Assembly (NCBI RefSeq): GCF_030273315.1
Contig: NZ_CP127176.1
Coordinates: forward strand, 22,342 to 86,341
DNA: 64,000 nt
Direction of reading: 5' to 3'
Origin: Natrialbaceae archaeon AArc-T1-2
GTDB lineage: Archaea > Halobacteriota > Halobacteria > Halobacteriales > Natrialbaceae
Position numbers and translations under genes: made by a program. Shown in pieces: positions 1-9,462 of the stretch; the first letter of the stretch is position 1, and each line of letters opens with the position of its first letter. The notes below the pieces were generated by a model. It was not told where the DNA came from. It did no database searches and saw only the letters and a list, made by a program, of their open reading frames with translations.

Positions 1-24
1 CTTCTGATGGATCGCGCCGTGTGA
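1..24 (+). CDS. 3' end of an upstream gene (partial)
   Basis: Frame 1 is open from the window edge and ends in TGA at 22-24, giving the tail LLMDRAV. The stop overlaps the GTG start of the next gene (GTGTGA), the usual spacing inside an operon, so the first locus probably begins upstream of the window. Nothing about function can be said from seven residues. Confidence 0.35.
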   Translation, partial: LLMDRAV

Positions 25-449
25 GTATCCACCAGCGGAACTCCGATCGGCATCGTCTGATCCACCTCCACCCATCCGAAGAATCGACGATCATAGACGC
101 TACCGAGCCAGAATCACGGCGAATTGGTATTGAAATCCAAGATGAGGAACACCGTGAATTTCTCTCACCTATCGAAGGCCCGTCTTCGAAGCGTATGCCC
201 GTTGGTTTCAATCCTCATTTATTACATACCAACCTCGAATATGTCGGGCCAGAAGACCTCGAACTGGAAGTAATCGCTACATTTGCTGAAGGCGCATCGC
301 TCGGTCCGACAATCAGCCGAGACGTAACAGCAATCAGTGACATTATCTCGGAGGTCGTCCACTGGGTAGAGAGCGGCTGTAATGAACTCGAGATCCGGTT
401 CAATGGTATTGGAACTATATCGATCTGCTTTCCGCAGGGGGAACAATGA
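21..449 (+). CDS. Small acidic protein of unknown function in the helicase operon
   Basis: A 142-residue acidic soluble protein starting at GTG 21, overlapping the end of the preceding frame and overlapping the next start by four bases (ATGA at 446-449). I do not recognise the family. The N-terminal half is polar and probably flexible. The C-terminal half, about residues 70-142, has alternating hydrophobic beta-like and helical stretches ending in a short strand (LEIRFNGIGTISICFP), which suggests a small compact domain. There is no signal peptide, membrane segment or clear catalytic motif. The overlaps tie its expression to the TRAM-like protein, the giant helicase and the RecB-like nuclease downstream, so an accessory or adaptor role in that system is the simplest inference. 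Confidence 0.65.
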   Translation: MSIHQRNSDRHRLIHLHPSEESTIIDATEPESRRIGIEIQDEEHREFLSPIEGPSSKRMPVGFNPHLLHTNLEYVGPEDLELEVIATFAEGASLGPTISRDVTAISDIISEVVHWVESGCNELEIRFNGIGTISICFPQGEQ

Positions 450-2272
450 GTCTGGAACCCGGTGACGAGTTTACAGCGGAAGTAGACAAGATTACGAAAC
501 GGAGAACTTGCACCGTCAAATACGATGGGGAAGGGATTAATATCGGCCCAGTCACGTGCGAACCCGGTCGTTCGGTTCGATTGCGGTATCTCGGGGCAGA
601 TTCAGTCGCTGGAACATCGATACATTTCGCACTTTGTCTGACCGAGGAAGTTCTCGCGGACGATTACAAAGATCACATTCGACGCCATGTAAGCGGCCTT
701 CTTCCTGACCAACCTCCACAAGAGGGAGAACAAACCTACATAGAGGTGGATAAGATCGACGAGTACGGCCTCGGACTCGCAGTTGCCGGAGGTGAAGTCG
801 TCGAACTCGGACCAGTACAAGCAGACGAGGGCGACTTAGTACACGTTGTCGGACGCGAACCGGGATATGCAGAGATTCTGAACGCAAGAGCACGTGGGAA
901 ACGCTACAGGATTCGCTTCAATATTCTCCGTGAGCGCTGGGACAAACTCCCTATCAAAAAGGGCGAGTCATTCACGGCAACGATAGATGACACTGATGGC
1001 AATAATCTCATCGCGTATGTGGACGGGTTGCCTGTCCACTTCTCTGGAGGCAAAGCCCGAATCGGACAAAAAATCGAAGGGAAACTCATTAGATTTCACC
1101 GAGACCGCGGAGTTGGCAAAGTGACAAAGGTCTATGATTCGGTTGGTGATATCGAAGACCACGGGCACGATACTCGGATGCAGCAACTTCAGCAAGCGGG
1201 ATTCGGCCAAGAACCGTTTCGTGCATTTGCTACGCAGTTTACTGGCGTGAGTGGTGACCAACTACCATCGACTGAGATCGGTATCCGAGACGCCATAGTC
1301 GGTGAGGCAATCCGACTCGGTCTTGCTGAGAAAGCTGAATCGGGTGGCCAACAGTATCCACAAGCACACATCACCGCAATCCGCCACTGGGTTGTCCATA
1401 AGCTGGCAGCTGTTCTCGGACAGCCAGTCACTGGTGCCGACGAAGTATCCGATGATGTCGGGTGGTTTCGGGCAGCATTAACAGAGCGTACCGGCCCCAC
1501 AATCACGTTCCTCGGTGATGTGATCCAACTCTCACAAGGGTACTATGCTCCAGCACCGACGCGATCTGTAATGATCTCCGAATCTGAGGCCGTGCTCGTT
1601 TCAGGGGATCCAAGTCGTCCATTCATAGAGTCCGGTCTTGATATCGAATTTCGGGGGTTGACGCGGATTCTTACTGACACCAGTGAAGCAGAATTGCGTT
1701 CGAGAGAAATCCCCGTTCAATCTAAAGACGAATACATCGGTCTGGACGAGGCGCCGATTACGACGCCAGCCACACTACGTGAGTACATCGAACAGCGACC
1801 GCAGGAGTCGTGGGAACCGGAGGAAGATTGGGCACCATACACTGGACAGTACTATGGATTTACCGTAGACGGTGAGCCGCTCGTCATTGAAGAGGCAGAC
1901 GGAACTGCGATCAGCTTGTGGCGAGTTCCAGTCGAATACGGCGCCGATACCTACCAGTTAAAGGTTCAATCGGGCGACGACAAAACAAGGGCCGTCACTG
2001 TTTCGCCGAAATACCGCAAGCATGCGTGCCTAATCCTTGACTCAATGGCTGAAGACCCACAGACAGTTGAACTCACCGCATATGACGAGGAGGTCTTATT
2101 AAGTTGTGACTTTGCACCGCCGCGGGCACAGATGCGTTGGCTGTACGCAGTCGGAGCAGAGTGGCTTGAAACATCGTCGTATCAACTTCAATGGCGAATT
2201 TCGGACACCGATGCTGATTCAGTGCGAGAGGTCTTCGACGAACTGCCCGTGACCATCATCGATAATACATAA
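446..2272 (+). CDS. TRAM/OB-like repeat protein of the helicase operon
   Basis: A 608-residue protein. The first 230 residues contain three similar beta-rich modules, near residues 4-60, 95-150 and 170-225. Each begins G-(D/E)-x-F/T-x-A/V and has the pattern 'hydrophobic strand, G-x-P/V, GQ/GD turn, strand', resembling TRAM or OB folds that bind RNA or other nucleic acid. The middle, about 245-330, looks helical. The segment near 350-430 has a G-D-V-I-Q-L ... YYAPAPTRSV motif and then a beta-rich C-terminal region. I do not recognise the full-length family. Its place between the 142-residue protein and the DUF1998 helicase, with ATGA overlap upstream and a one-base gap downstream, implies a subunit that handles nucleic acid for the helicase. 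TRAM similarity is by eye and moderate. Confidence 0.7.
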   Translation: MSLEPGDEFTAEVDKITKRRTCTVKYDGEGINIGPVTCEPGRSVRLRYLGADSVAGTSIHFALCLTEEVLADDYKDHIRRHVSGLLPDQPPQEGEQTYIEVDKIDEYGLGLAVAGGEVVELGPVQADEGDLVHVVGREPGYAEILNARARGKRYRIRFNILRERWDKLPIKKGESFTATIDDTDGNNLIAYVDGLPVHFSGGKARIGQKIEGKLIRFHRDRGVGKVTKVYDSVGDIEDHGHDTRMQQLQQAGFGQEPFRAFATQFTGVSGDQLPSTEIGIRDAIVGEAIRLGLAEKAESGGQQYPQAHITAIRHWVVHKLAAVLGQPVTGADEVSDDVGWFRAALTERTGPTITFLGDVIQLSQGYYAPAPTRSVMISESEAVLVSGDPSRPFIESGLDIEFRGLTRILTDTSEAELRSREIPVQSKDEYIGLDEAPITTPATLREYIEQRPQESWEPEEDWAPYTGQYYGFTVDGEPLVIEEADGTAISLWRVPVEYGADTYQLKVQSGDDKTRAVTVSPKYRKHACLILDSMAEDPQTVELTAYDEEVLLSCDFAPPRAQMRWLYAVGAEWLETSSYQLQWRISDTDADSVREVFDELPVTIIDNT

Positions 2273-2273
2273 T

Positions 2274-5200
2274 ATGAAATCAATCAAAGAAGTCTCGGAA
2301 GAGCTCGAGAACGATCTTCAACAGTACATCGAATCACGTTACCACCTCCATCACCCGCGGCTTCTCAAGGAACGTCGTGCCCTGATGGACGAGGGAGAGA
2401 CAGCCACCGAACCATGGGTCGAGGCAACACCGACCTATGTTTCGGGTGAACCCCTCAGAGAATTGGGCCTGCCGAGCGAAGTTGTCGATTTGTTAAAAGA
2501 TCTCGAAAGCGACGATCTCAACATCTTCGATCCGCCGTACAAACATCAGGCCGACGCCCTCCAATCGTTCTTCAACGAAGAGGACGATCTCATCGTATCC
2601 ACCGGAACAGGGTCCGGAAAAACCGAGATTTTCCTCTACTCAATTCTGGGTCAGCTCGCCCAAGAGGCAGCGCGAGGAGAGACAGCTGACCAACGTGGGA
2701 TACGGACATTAGTTCTCTATCCGATGAACGCCCTCGTCGCGGATCAACTCTCCCGGATGCGCCTACTCTTTGGTGACAAGGACGGGGCAGATACACTTGA
2801 GGACTACATGGGCCGGCGTGTACAGTTCGGGATGTACACGAGTCGTACACCCTATCACGGGGAGTACGACAAGAGTAAGAACGATAATCTGGTCAAGCCG
2901 GTCATCAATCGGTATCTCAAGTTAGAGGAAGAACAGCCGGACCTCTACGAACAACTCAAAGAAAAAGGCCGTATTCCAGCCAAGGATCTCGAAGGGTTCC
3001 GGAACAAGAATAAGAAAAAGGAGACTCACTTCCGTACTCAACCTGGCGACACCGAACTGTTCACGCGTCAGGAGATGCACACCCGCGATGGAAGCAATCC
3101 CCATGGCGGGACGCCGGATCTCCTGATCACGAACTATTCAATGCTGGAGTATATGCTACTCCGGCCGATCGAACAACCCCTCTTTGAGGATACCCGTGAA
3201 TGGCTGGCCGAGGACGAAGAGAACGAGCTGAATATCGTCCTTGACGAAGCTCACCTCTACCGAGGCGCCCAAGGAGCAGAGGTGGCGCTCCTGTTGAGCC
3301 GCTTGCTCCAGAAACTCGGGATATCTCGCGAACGTGTGCGCTTCATTCTCACGAGTGCGACGATGGGTGAAAACGTAGAGGAAGCAGCCCCAGACTTTGC
3401 GGCCCAGCTCACAACCGGAGATCCGGACGATTTCTCAGTAATCACCGGTGAGCAGGTGGAGTACGAAGGCGGAGAACCGAGCGAGAAACGCATGGCGCAA
3501 CTCCTAGAGCGAATTGGCTACCAACTCGATGATCCATCGAAGATTCGCAACGTTGCGAGCGAACGAGGCTGGGATCCTCTTGAAAGTGATGACGTAGAAT
3601 CGATCCGTTCGTACCTTGCTGACCAGTTAGTCGATGACCCACTCTTCAGGTTAGCACACGAACACCTTCGTGAAGAGCCACTGCGCCTATCGGCGCTTGC
3701 CGAAGAGTTGTTCGAGGACATCGATCAGGATCTGGCTCGTGAGGCGACGGGCAATCTTCTGTATCTTTGTACCGAGGCCCGCCAGGGAGAGGACCAGGCG
3801 TTGCTTCCGACGCGCCTGCATATGTTCCTCAAAGGGCTCCCCGCCCAGTATGCGTGTGTCAATCCTGAATGCAGCGGCCGCCGGGTTACAGAGGGAGAGA
3901 ACCTCCTCGGGCGCATCTACAGTAATCCGCACACGACCTGTGAGTCCTGTGGCAGTCGTGTCTTCGAACTGATTAGCCACCGCACCTGTGGAGCAGCATA
4001 TCTGCGCGCGTATCGACGCTCTGACGACGACCGCGGGCCGACGTTCCTGTGGTCAGATCCTGAGAGCAGCGAGGACTTGGACGAACTTCATCTCTTAGTT
4101 GAGGAACCTCGGGATGACCCAAATCCAGACCACGAACACGGCCGTTCGCTCGCCGAGACGACGACCTCACGAAACCTCTCGATTGCCTCCGGCCATCTTG
4201 TTGATGATCGGCACGTGGACGACGAAGGGGCGACCACTCATATCGAGGTTCAGGTCCCGACTAAAGAGCCGCCGAACGAGGACGGTGCGTGGAGTTGGAC
4301 TCAATGTCCGGCGTGCGGGATCAAAGAGCGACGCCGTCCGAATGGCGACACGAAGGTCGAAGATCTGGTCACCAAAGGTGAGGAGCCATTCGCGCACAGC
4401 GTCCGCTCGATGTTCGGTATCCAGCCGACCGACCCACTCAAAGAGGAGTTCCCCAACGAGGGGCGCAAGGTATTGTGCTTCTCTGACGGTCGACAGAAGG
4501 CGGCCCGCTTAGCTCGCGATCTCCAATCGAACGTTGAATCCGACTCGTTCCGCGAGGTTCTAACCGACATTTTTGGATCCGCGGACGGTGAAATCACGAT
4601 GGATCGGTTGTTCGCCGAGTTCGCAGTCTACTGTGCGAAAAACAACATCGTATTCTTCGACGACAGCGACCAATACACGAATCAGTCGGGCGTCGTGTAT
4701 AAGGGTTCACGCTCCCACTTCGAAGATATTCGTGGGAACCTGTCCGACATTGTCGATGAGTACTACCTTGAGTCCATCGACGATATTCCGGAGGTGCCAG
4801 CCGCACGCAATGCGTTGTCGGAGCGTCCCCGCCAGTATGAGGAACTTCTCCTCCGATCGTTGGGCGATGAACAGTACTCCATCACCGGCGCTCTCGTCGG
4901 GTACATTGCGCCGTCCGAGGAGGTATTTGAGAAAATCGATGAAGCCGTCCCTGAAATTGAGACAGACCAACTCAAGAGCATCCTCATCGAGGCGCTTCGT
5001 CATGCCTGCGAGGAACGGGCATTTGATTCAAATATTGAAGCCAGACGACGTTCGAACTCCTATCCCTATCAAAATTGGATTGACCCGGACGATACAGGGC
5101 TCCCCCACAGCGAAATAATCCCTGAATATGTTGTAGAATCACTCGACGACGAAGTGCCAGAAGAGGCGTGGTATAGTCTGAGACGGGCGTTGATGACGAC

Positions 5201-7697
5201 AGAGCCTGTGTTGTTTGGGGCCTCCCACGGCAATTACTTCGTCAATCCGAAAGCAACGACAATCGATCTCCGACTCGACGACGATTGGTACCGATGCGAA
5301 GGATGTCGCCGGTTCTCGGTCGTGTCACTCAATGATTCGTGTCCCTACGATGGGTGTCGCGGAACTCTCAGTCCGGTTAGTGACAATGACATCCATCTCC
5401 AGGCACGGAAGAACTTCCTTCGGAACCCGCCACGCGAAGTGCTCCATGGCGAACGGGACCCGCTCACGCTGCGTTCAGAAGAGCACTCTGCACAACTGAG
5501 TGCAAAGGACAACTCCGAGGCATTCGCACGCTCCGAAGAGTATGAACTCCTCTTCCAGGACATCCTCGTCGGGGACTCCGAGGCCGATCAGCCGATCGAC
5601 GTGTTAAGCTGTACGACTACTATGGAAGTCGGGATTGACATCGGGAGCCTCACTGGCGTGGCCATGCGGACGGTCCCGCCAGGACCAGAGAATTATGAGC
5701 AACGTGCTGGTCGGGCAGGACGTCGCGGAGCCGGCCTCTCGACGATCGTCACCTTCGCGGACAACTCCCCTCACGAGTCACACTACTTCGAGAATCCTGA
5801 AGAGATGATCACGAGCGAGGGTAACGCACCGGTCATCTACGCCGGCAACGAAAAGATCGCCCGACGGCACATCAACGCCTCGCTGCTTGCTCGGTTCTTC
5901 GATCCATCGGCCGTCGAGACGGAAGCTGCCGTATTCCGCTCGCTCAAAGGTACAGCCGAGTTCTTTGAAGGAGAAGGCGACCAAACCCTCGCCGCGTTCG
6001 AAGACTGGCTGGACGAAGAGATCTTCGCCGATTCGTCGTCGACGCTCGAGCAATTGGGTGCCCTCCTTCCGGATGCACTAGGAGGGGGACGTTCATCCGA
6101 CTGGGAGGTCGCATTAGTCCGCGACGCCGCTACAGAGTTCCTGAGCGAACTTCAGGAGCTAGAAGCCAAGACAGAATGGGAAGAGCAATCCACGGAGGAC
6201 GACGATTTACTTTCCGTCCTTCTGGATGCAGCCCTACTTCCGACGTTCTCGTTCCCAACTGATGTGGCCGATTTCGTCGTGCGCGAAAATGAGCCCGGGT
6301 CGTCACAGCCGAAGAACAAGTACCAGATGTCTCGGGATCTGAAACAGGCACTCTCAACGTACGTTCCAGGCCGAGAAATCGTCGTTGACAAGAAGACCTA
6401 CGAGTCCTACGGTGTCTATGTCAAATTCCCAGACAACCCGAAGAACCGAGTATCTGGCGAAGACTGGGGAGACCTCGATTGGTTGAACTGGTGTGATGTC
6501 TGTAAGACGGTCTTTGACGAGCATGATGAGAGTCTCGCAGCCAGGGATATGGAGTGTCCTGTCTGTGAGGGAGCGACCGTCAGTTCCCTTCAAATGTACA
6601 CCCCGGAGGCATTTGCACCGAAAGTCGATGAGACAGGTGCAGCTGAGAAAGGATCAGACTACAACGAGAACCGAGCCTACGCGACACAGCCGAAATACCC
6701 GCTGACGTCGACTTCTCACGAGAGTGAGAACGCTAGCGAGATGGCAGAGGAGAAATCTATTGGCCATTCGATAGTGGGGAAGATGAATGACGAACAGCTT
6801 CTTGTCGCTAACTTTGGGGCTGATGAGGATGGATTCGAGGTCTGCACCGATTGTGGGGCCGTTAGCCGCGAAGGCCCGCTCTCGAACCCACACGCCCGTC
6901 CATACCCCAAGGATCTCCGATTTGTTGGGGAATATGACTGGGATGACCAGTGTACCGGCTCAACAGTCACGACGAGTTTCAGCCACCGCTTCCCCAGTGA
7001 TTTGACCGTCCTCCAAATCCCGTTAGGTGATGAGATGGAGTTCGTTCCATCCGAAGCATGGTTCGAGACACCAGGGCAGTCGTTAGCTGAAGCATTAGTC
7101 ATGGGTGCATCTCGTGCGCTGGGTATCGAAGATGACGAACTCGAAGGTGGGTTCCGTACTCGTTCGGCAGAGCACGCCGACATCGACGCACGGGGCGTTA
7201 TCGAGGTCTTCCTCTTCGACACAACCGCCGGCGGTGCTGGCTTCTCATCGCGTGTCTGGGAGGAATTCGACGCCGTGTGTGCGGAAGCCCGTTCAATCCT
7301 CGAGAGCTGCTCATGCGATACGGCGTGTCACAACTGCCTGCGCCGGTATCAGAACCGTCATCTCCACGACTCGTTGAATCGCCACGAAGGCCTGGCCTTG
7401 CTCGATTACGCACAGGCGGGAACGCCGCCAACGCTTCGTCCTGAAAAGACACAGAGCCTGATAAAGCAACTCGAACGTGCCTTGGAGTTGAAGGAAGAAG
7501 ACGTTGCACTCAGGGCGATTAACGACCATAAATGGGAGATCAAGATTGACGGGACGACGATGACATTTGGTATTCGTTCTAGTCTGCGGCGTTCACGTGC
7601 CCCGACGTCGGCGACGTACGACGAGGACTACTCAGACTACGAGTTGTCCCAACGGTTGCCAGAGGTGGCTCACTCGATCGTCGACCAACTCCAATAG
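2274..7697 (+). CDS. Giant DEAH-box helicase with C-terminal DUF1998/MZB module
   Basis: An 1807-residue superfamily 2 helicase. Walker A STGTGSGKT is at residues 109-117, DEAH at about 324-327 (VLDEAHLYRG), the SAT-type motif III is LTSATMGE, and motif VI is QRAGRAGRRG at about 1143-1152. Several CxxC pairs lie between and after the RecA lobes. Near residues 1640-1700 is the cysteine cluster CSCDTACHNCLRRYQN that marks the DUF1998/MZB zinc module of MrfA/YprA helicases, found also in DruE of Druantia and DrmB of DISARM. The length is close to DruE. A large insertion separates the two helicase lobes. With a RecB-like nuclease downstream the likely role is ATP-driven remodelling or degradation of foreign or damaged DNA. 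I cannot assign it to a named system; no druH-like partner is visible. Confidence 0.92.
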   Translation: MKSIKEVSEELENDLQQYIESRYHLHHPRLLKERRALMDEGETATEPWVEATPTYVSGEPLRELGLPSEVVDLLKDLESDDLNIFDPPYKHQADALQSFFNEEDDLIVSTGTGSGKTEIFLYSILGQLAQEAARGETADQRGIRTLVLYPMNALVADQLSRMRLLFGDKDGADTLEDYMGRRVQFGMYTSRTPYHGEYDKSKNDNLVKPVINRYLKLEEEQPDLYEQLKEKGRIPAKDLEGFRNKNKKKETHFRTQPGDTELFTRQEMHTRDGSNPHGGTPDLLITNYSMLEYMLLRPIEQPLFEDTREWLAEDEENELNIVLDEAHLYRGAQGAEVALLLSRLLQKLGISRERVRFILTSATMGENVEEAAPDFAAQLTTGDPDDFSVITGEQVEYEGGEPSEKRMAQLLERIGYQLDDPSKIRNVASERGWDPLESDDVESIRSYLADQLVDDPLFRLAHEHLREEPLRLSALAEELFEDIDQDLAREATGNLLYLCTEARQGEDQALLPTRLHMFLKGLPAQYACVNPECSGRRVTEGENLLGRIYSNPHTTCESCGSRVFELISHRTCGAAYLRAYRRSDDDRGPTFLWSDPESSEDLDELHLLVEEPRDDPNPDHEHGRSLAETTTSRNLSIASGHLVDDRHVDDEGATTHIEVQVPTKEPPNEDGAWSWTQCPACGIKERRRPNGDTKVEDLVTKGEEPFAHSVRSMFGIQPTDPLKEEFPNEGRKVLCFSDGRQKAARLARDLQSNVESDSFREVLTDIFGSADGEITMDRLFAEFAVYCAKNNIVFFDDSDQYTNQSGVVYKGSRSHFEDIRGNLSDIVDEYYLESIDDIPEVPAARNALSERPRQYEELLLRSLGDEQYSITGALVGYIAPSEEVFEKIDEAVPEIETDQLKSILIEALRHACEERAFDSNIEARRRSNSYPYQNWIDPDDTGLPHSEIIPEYVVESLDDEVPEEAWYSLRRALMTTEPVLFGASHGNYFVNPKATTIDLRLDDDWYRCEGCRRFSVVSLNDSCPYDGCRGTLSPVSDNDIHLQARKNFLRNPPREVLHGERDPLTLRSEEHSAQLSAKDNSEAFARSEEYELLFQDILVGDSEADQPIDVLSCTTTMEVGIDIGSLTGVAMRTVPPGPENYEQRAGRAGRRGAGLSTIVTFADNSPHESHYFENPEEMITSEGNAPVIYAGNEKIARRHINASLLARFFDPSAVETEAAVFRSLKGTAEFFEGEGDQTLAAFEDWLDEEIFADSSSTLEQLGALLPDALGGGRSSDWEVALVRDAATEFLSELQELEAKTEWEEQSTEDDDLLSVLLDAALLPTFSFPTDVADFVVRENEPGSSQPKNKYQMSRDLKQALSTYVPGREIVVDKKTYESYGVYVKFPDNPKNRVSGEDWGDLDWLNWCDVCKTVFDEHDESLAARDMECPVCEGATVSSLQMYTPEAFAPKVDETGAAEKGSDYNENRAYATQPKYPLTSTSHESENASEMAEEKSIGHSIVGKMNDEQLLVANFGADEDGFEVCTDCGAVSREGPLSNPHARPYPKDLRFVGEYDWDDQCTGSTVTTSFSHRFPSDLTVLQIPLGDEMEFVPSEAWFETPGQSLAEALVMGASRALGIEDDELEGGFRTRSAEHADIDARGVIEVFLFDTTAGGAGFSSRVWEEFDAVCAEARSILESCSCDTACHNCLRRYQNRHLHDSLNRHEGLALLDYAQAGTPPTLRPEKTQSLIKQLERALELKEEDVALRAINDHKWEIKIDGTTMTFGIRSSLRRSRAPTSATYDEDYSDYELSQRLPEVAHSIVDQLQ

Positions 7698-7701
7698 CCG
7701 C

Positions 7702-8565
7702 ATGGATGGGTCAGAACAGTTTGCGCACGTAAACTGGTCGGCGTCGGCAGCACAGCTGTTCGAAGAGTGCCCCCGGCGGTTCTTTTATCGATACCAACAT
7801 ACCGAGTCTACCGAGGACTATAGTGAGGATACACCGTCGCCAGGGGCCTATCTGGGAACTGTCGTACACGAATCTCTCGCGGGGCAGGTTGCACGATGGG
7901 CTCGGGGTGAGAACATCCATCTCCAGACTGCAACCGATTATGCGAAAGACGAACTTGAGAGATATGTCGAAGCGAATACTGAGACGATTGCAGATCGGAT
8001 TGACGATACGGATGGGAAAGCCTTCGATAGCGATTCCTTCACGCGGTCATTAGTTCGTACAGCCCGAAATCACATCAGGCAGTTCTTCCGGGTGATTTGG
8101 CCCCATCTTGAGGACCACCGCTATATCGCCCACGAAACGCGCCAAACGTTCGAAGTTTCCGAAGAACCCGTCACCGTCCAACCAGATCTCTGTACTCGAA
8201 ACCCAGAGGGAGACTTTGTCGTTACTGACTGGAAGACAGGTTCGTATGACCGGTTCAGTAACCCGACAATACAGATGCAAGCATATGCGCTCTATGCTCA
8301 CGAAGCGTATGAACCCGAACTCAGTCGGATTCGGATCCAATTAGCCCATACTGGAAGTGGGGAGTTCGACCGAATGGTGCCGACCACGGAAGACATGAGA
8401 CAGATCCGAGACCGGATTACGAATGATAGGGCCTTCTGGACAAGTAAGGGAGACATCGAATCCTACAAGACAAATCCAGCGGTCCAGAAGTGTAGCCAAT
8501 GTTCGTACCTTCACCGGTGTACAGATGGACAAAACGTCACGGGTGAAGAGCCAGAACCAAACTAA
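7702..8565 (+). CDS. RecB/Cas4-like PD-(D/E)XK nuclease with Fe-S cysteines
   Basis: A 287-residue nuclease of the RecB/AddB/Cas4 type, starting at ATG 7702, four bases after the helicase stop. The first motif is FEECPRRFFYRY (first cluster cysteine plus PRRF), then LGTVVHESLAG with the conserved H-E, then D-L-C...VVTDWKTG giving the D...DWK catalytic core, then the QMQAYALYAHE helix. The end has CSQCSYLHRC, so four cysteines are placed as in the Fe-S clusters of Cas4 and AddB. No cas genes are near. It probably cuts or degrades DNA ends produced by the upstream helicase. All catalytic residues look intact. Confidence 0.88.
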   Translation: MDGSEQFAHVNWSASAAQLFEECPRRFFYRYQHTESTEDYSEDTPSPGAYLGTVVHESLAGQVARWARGENIHLQTATDYAKDELERYVEANTETIADRIDDTDGKAFDSDSFTRSLVRTARNHIRQFFRVIWPHLEDHRYIAHETRQTFEVSEEPVTVQPDLCTRNPEGDFVVTDWKTGSYDRFSNPTIQMQAYALYAHEAYEPELSRIRIQLAHTGSGEFDRMVPTTEDMRQIRDRITNDRAFWTSKGDIESYKTNPAVQKCSQCSYLHRCTDGQNVTGEEPEPN

Positions 8566-8637
8566 GTAGTAAAGTGCGAATTAGGTCGTCTTATACATCA
8601 TCTACTGCATACAAAGCAAATCGGATTATGGCACAGT

Positions 8638-9138
8638 TCAATCACGCAATTGATAAATCCACTTGCGACGAACAAAATCGTCAACTGAGGACCGGCCTTC
8701 GCGCGACTGCCAACTATCACCTTGGGCGTTCTCTTCCCGAGCTAGCTTGAAACCCGCCGCGGAATAAATCGTCCCCTTGTTACCTGCTACTCCAGCGTGA
8801 GCAGAGATCCGTTGATACCCCTCTAAGAACGCCCACTTTCGGGCGCAAGCGATAAGCCACGAACCCGTGTTTGATGGTCTTTCAGGTCGCGATCCGAACC
8901 GCGTAATTGAGATTTCTTTATTTTCATCGACCATTCGAGCCACAGGTCGGCCGAGAACACAGACTGCAATTAGATTAGACTCATAACGAGCTCCGAAAGC
9001 AGCTTTCCATCCAGGGATACCTCCCAATTTGTGGTCTACCATATCCGACTCGAGGAAATCGTTGATCTCATTTCGGCTTCGCTCTCGGGTTAGTTTGAGA
9101 TTCGATACAGAGTCAGGTACTGATATTGGATCTTTCAT
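8638..9138 (-). CDS. GNAT-fold protein of the XF1762/Mom-like type
   Basis: A 166-residue protein transcribed away from the nuclease gene. Its core reads GWKAAFGARYESNLIAVCV then LGRPVAR, then EISITRFG, then WLIACARKWAFLEGYQRI and IYSAAGFKLARE. That order (self-reference strand, GRPVAR, a 'TR' strand, helix, then a 'GFK' end) is the pattern I associate with XF1762-family and Mom-like GNAT proteins; Mom installs a carbamoylmethyl group on adenine in phage Mu DNA. Whether this one modifies DNA cannot be told from sequence. It could instead be a generic acetyltransferase. It is monocistronic, with a leader hairpin directly upstream at 9158-9178. Confidence 0.6.
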   Translation of the reverse strand: MKDPISVPDSVSNLKLTRERSRNEINDFLESDMVDHKLGGIPGWKAAFGARYESNLIAVCVLGRPVARMVDENKEISITRFGSRPERPSNTGSWLIACARKWAFLEGYQRISAHAGVAGNKGTIYSAAGFKLAREENAQGDSWQSREGRSSVDDFVRRKWIYQLRD

Positions 9139-9157
9139 CGTTTACCTGAGGCAACTT

Positions 9158-9178
9158 GCGCCTCACCCAATCAGGCGC
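9158..9178 (-). promoter_or_regulatory. Leader hairpin upstream of the GNAT-like gene
   Basis: On the minus strand a T6 run is followed by stem GCGCCT / AGGCGC around loop GATTGGGTG, ending about 20 nt before the start codon. It belongs to the recurring leader-hairpin family described in the findings. Confidence 0.5.
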
Positions 9179-9282
9179 ATAAAAAACAGAACGATACCAC
9201 CAGAATGGACCCATATTCCTGCGTTAGTACGTCCGAATCAAAGATTATCGAGAGACCTCACAACTCGTAGAGTAGACGAGTC

Positions 9283-9396
9283 GTGAATGCTGATCATCTA
9301 GAAATATCTCTTTCCGAGAACATCCCTATTGAGAGAGATATTAGTGAAACTCAGGTGCTCTTAGAAGCTATCAAAAAAGCGATCAAGCAGAAGTAA
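9283..9396 (+). pseudogene. Short coding-like remnant
   Basis: The 9139-9462 interval holds no full gene. A 37-codon open stretch from a GTG at 9283 to TAA at 9394-9396 encodes an acidic, amphipathic tail (IERDISETQVLLEAIKKAIK) that looks like the C-terminus of a lost gene. No start signal or family match is evident. Confidence 0.25.
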
Positions 9397-9462
9397 TGTA
9401 GACCTTTCCGGAAACAACCCAATCAGGCTTTTATGACCTGACCGAACATCTGTCAGAATCAA

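Noticed and set aside
2274..8565. A complete Druantia or DISARM system
   Set aside because: The helicase fits DruE-like length and domains but no druH, druABCD, drmA, drmC or methylase gene is visible nearby.
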